Part shown: positions 6,388 to 7,134 of the stretch, in pieces | Layout: the number at the start of each line of letters is the position of its first letter | Numbering within the stretch: position 1 is the stretch's first letter | Assembly: GCA_021648425.1 (NCBI GenBank) | Contig: JAKISV010000141.1 | Coordinates: 1 to 7,134 of the forward strand | Length of the DNA: 7,134 nt | Reading direction: 5' to 3' | DNA from: Rhizobiaceae bacterium | GTDB taxonomy: Bacteria; Pseudomonadota; Alphaproteobacteria; Rhizobiales; Rhizobiaceae | Notes under the pieces: generated by a model | Seen by the model: the letters and a program-made list of their open reading frames with translations, nothing else | The model's database searches: none | Told to the model about the DNA's origin: nothing | Position numbers and translations under genes: made by a program

Positions 6388-6942
6388 TCAGGGGTTTTCG
6401 GGTTCAGAAATTGTGGTCGGGTCGATAATGTCGGACAAATCTGTTTTGGTTTCAGAATTCTCCAGCGCCTTCAGGGAAGGGTCATCTGAATTGATTTTTC
6501 GTGCCACTTTATCGAGCAGGCCGTTGACCATGCGCCATTCATCGCCATCAAAAAATGCCTTGGCGATATCAACATATTCGGTGATGACCACCACGGAGGG
6601 AACATCCTTGCGTTTCACCAGTTCAAACACACCGGCGCGTAAAATTGCGCGCAGCAAAACCTCCAGGCGTTTGAGCGGCCAGCCATCGGGTAAAGCTTCG
6701 TGGATTATCGGGTCGATGGTTTTTTGCAATTCGATTACGCCGATCAATGTGGTTCGAAACCAGCTTTTATCGGCGTCTAGATATTTTTCGCCATCGATTT
6801 CCTTGCCCAGGCGCAGGTTCTCATATTCCGCGACAATCTCAGTGACCCCTGCCCCGGTCAATTCCATCTGGTAGAGGGCCTGGACTGCGGACAGGCGGGC
6901 GGCGCCTCGTTTGTTGGCGCGTTTTGGTGATTTATCAGGCAT
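6388..6942 (-). CDS. nusB: NusB, transcription antitermination factor
   Basis: NusB binds boxA RNA together with NusE (S10) and takes part in antitermination of rRNA operons. The 184-residue protein starts with a basic, Arg/Lys-rich segment (PKRANKRGAARLSAVQALYQ, 6-25) that matches the RNA-binding N-terminus of the family, and continues through an all-helical core with LRAILRAGVFELVKRKDVP (97-115), VVITEYVDIAKAFF (118-131) and MVNGLLDKVAR (138-148). After about residue 150 comes an acidic, probably disordered tail of some 34 residues; E. coli NusB has 139 residues and no such tail. The ATG at 6942 lies inside the end of ribH (8-bp overlap), with only a distant AGGA, so it is likely translated by coupling. 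The order ribH-nusB is widely conserved. Identity is very secure. Confidence 0.97.
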   Translation of the reverse strand: MPDKSPKRANKRGAARLSAVQALYQMELTGAGVTEIVAEYENLRLGKEIDGEKYLDADKSWFRTTLIGVIELQKTIDPIIHEALPDGWPLKRLEVLLRAILRAGVFELVKRKDVPSVVVITEYVDIAKAFFDGDEWRMVNGLLDKVARKINSDDPSLKALENSETKTDLSDIIDPTTISEPENP

Positions 6943-7134
6943 TGGCTTTTTTCAATTCCTCGCGCACTGCGATCATCGCCAAAGCAGCCTGCGCTGCCCC
7001 GCCGCCTTTGTTTTTGTCATCAACATTGGCGCGTTCCCAGGCCTGTTGTTCATTTTCTACCGTCTGAATACCATTGCCGAGTGCACTGGCGAATTTTACG
7101 GACATGTCCATCAGGGCGCGCACGGATTCGCCTG
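6935..7134 (-). CDS. ribH: RibH, lumazine synthase (N-terminal part outside window)
   Basis: Only the last 65 residues are present. RibH condenses 5-amino-6-ribitylamino-uracil with 3,4-dihydroxybutanone phosphate to 6,7-dimethyl-8-ribityllumazine, the penultimate step of riboflavin synthesis, in a cytoplasmic oligomeric shell. The family's C-terminal pattern is clear: LGNGIQTVENEQQAWERA (18-35 of the visible part), then NKGGGAAQAALAMIAVRE, with a short lysine-containing tail KKANA. The catalytic histidine lies upstream, beyond the window, and cannot be checked. A GTG at 7123 is an internal valine codon, not a start: the frame continues with GES to the edge, matching the usual GESVRALMD. The stop lies inside nusB. 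Confidence 0.95.
   Translation of the reverse strand, partial: GESVRALMDMSVKFASALGNGIQTVENEQQAWERANVDDKNKGGGAAQAALAMIAVREELKKANA

Noticed and set aside
6935..7123. A short 62-codon gene starting at GTG 7123
   Set aside because: The frame is open to the window edge and matches the C-terminus of RibH, so the GTG is an internal valine codon.
1..7134. Mobile element, defence island, CRISPR or novel multi-gene system
   Set aside because: All long coding regions belong to known families, the gene order is of the kind seen in alphaproteobacteria, and there are no terminal repeats, spacer arrays or abrupt composition changes.

Overview
The window looks like a housekeeping stretch of an alphaproteobacterial chromosome, most likely from the Hyphomicrobiales (Rhizobiales). 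Three things point there: the order ribH-nusB-MFS-hppA, then bamE, then a cytochrome bc1 chaperone gene, a DUF177 gene and plsX; the rhizobial style of the BamE, NusB and DUF177 proteins; and a K+-independent type of membrane pyrophosphatase. Base composition is moderate rather than strongly GC-rich, which suggests one of the lower-GC lineages of the order. Species cannot be named from this sequence alone.

Layout. Positions 1-2115 hold a minus-strand cluster read right to left: a bc1-complex assembly chaperone (cbp3 type), a DUF177/YceD protein whose start codon overlaps the chaperone stop, and plsX, which runs off the left edge before its C-terminus. A short divergent intergenic region (2116-2221) with a small dyad separates this cluster from bamE, the only plus-strand gene (2222-2710). 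bamE and hppA converge on a perfect 16-bp stem-loop (2743-2779) that can terminate transcription from both sides. hppA (2803-4935) is followed upstream by a 197-bp non-coding region with two overlapping hairpins. Then come an MFS transporter (5133-6380), nusB (6388-6942) and the C-terminal part of ribH (6935 to the right edge), all on the minus strand and tightly packed.

How the genes fit together. ribH, nusB and the MFS gene form a compact unit: RibH makes the direct precursor of riboflavin, NusB is an rRNA antitermination factor, and the transporter has an unknown substrate. hppA has its own strong ribosome binding site and probably its own promoter. It uses pyrophosphate from biosynthesis to pump protons. 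bamE encodes a lipoprotein of the outer-membrane protein assembly machine. The left cluster combines respiratory-complex assembly, a probable ribosome-linked protein and entry into phospholipid synthesis.

I saw no mobile element, CRISPR array, RNA gene, toxin-antitoxin pair or defence gene, and nothing that reads as an undescribed system. The findings below are modest: candidate regulatory structures, the unassigned transporter and some gene-order points.
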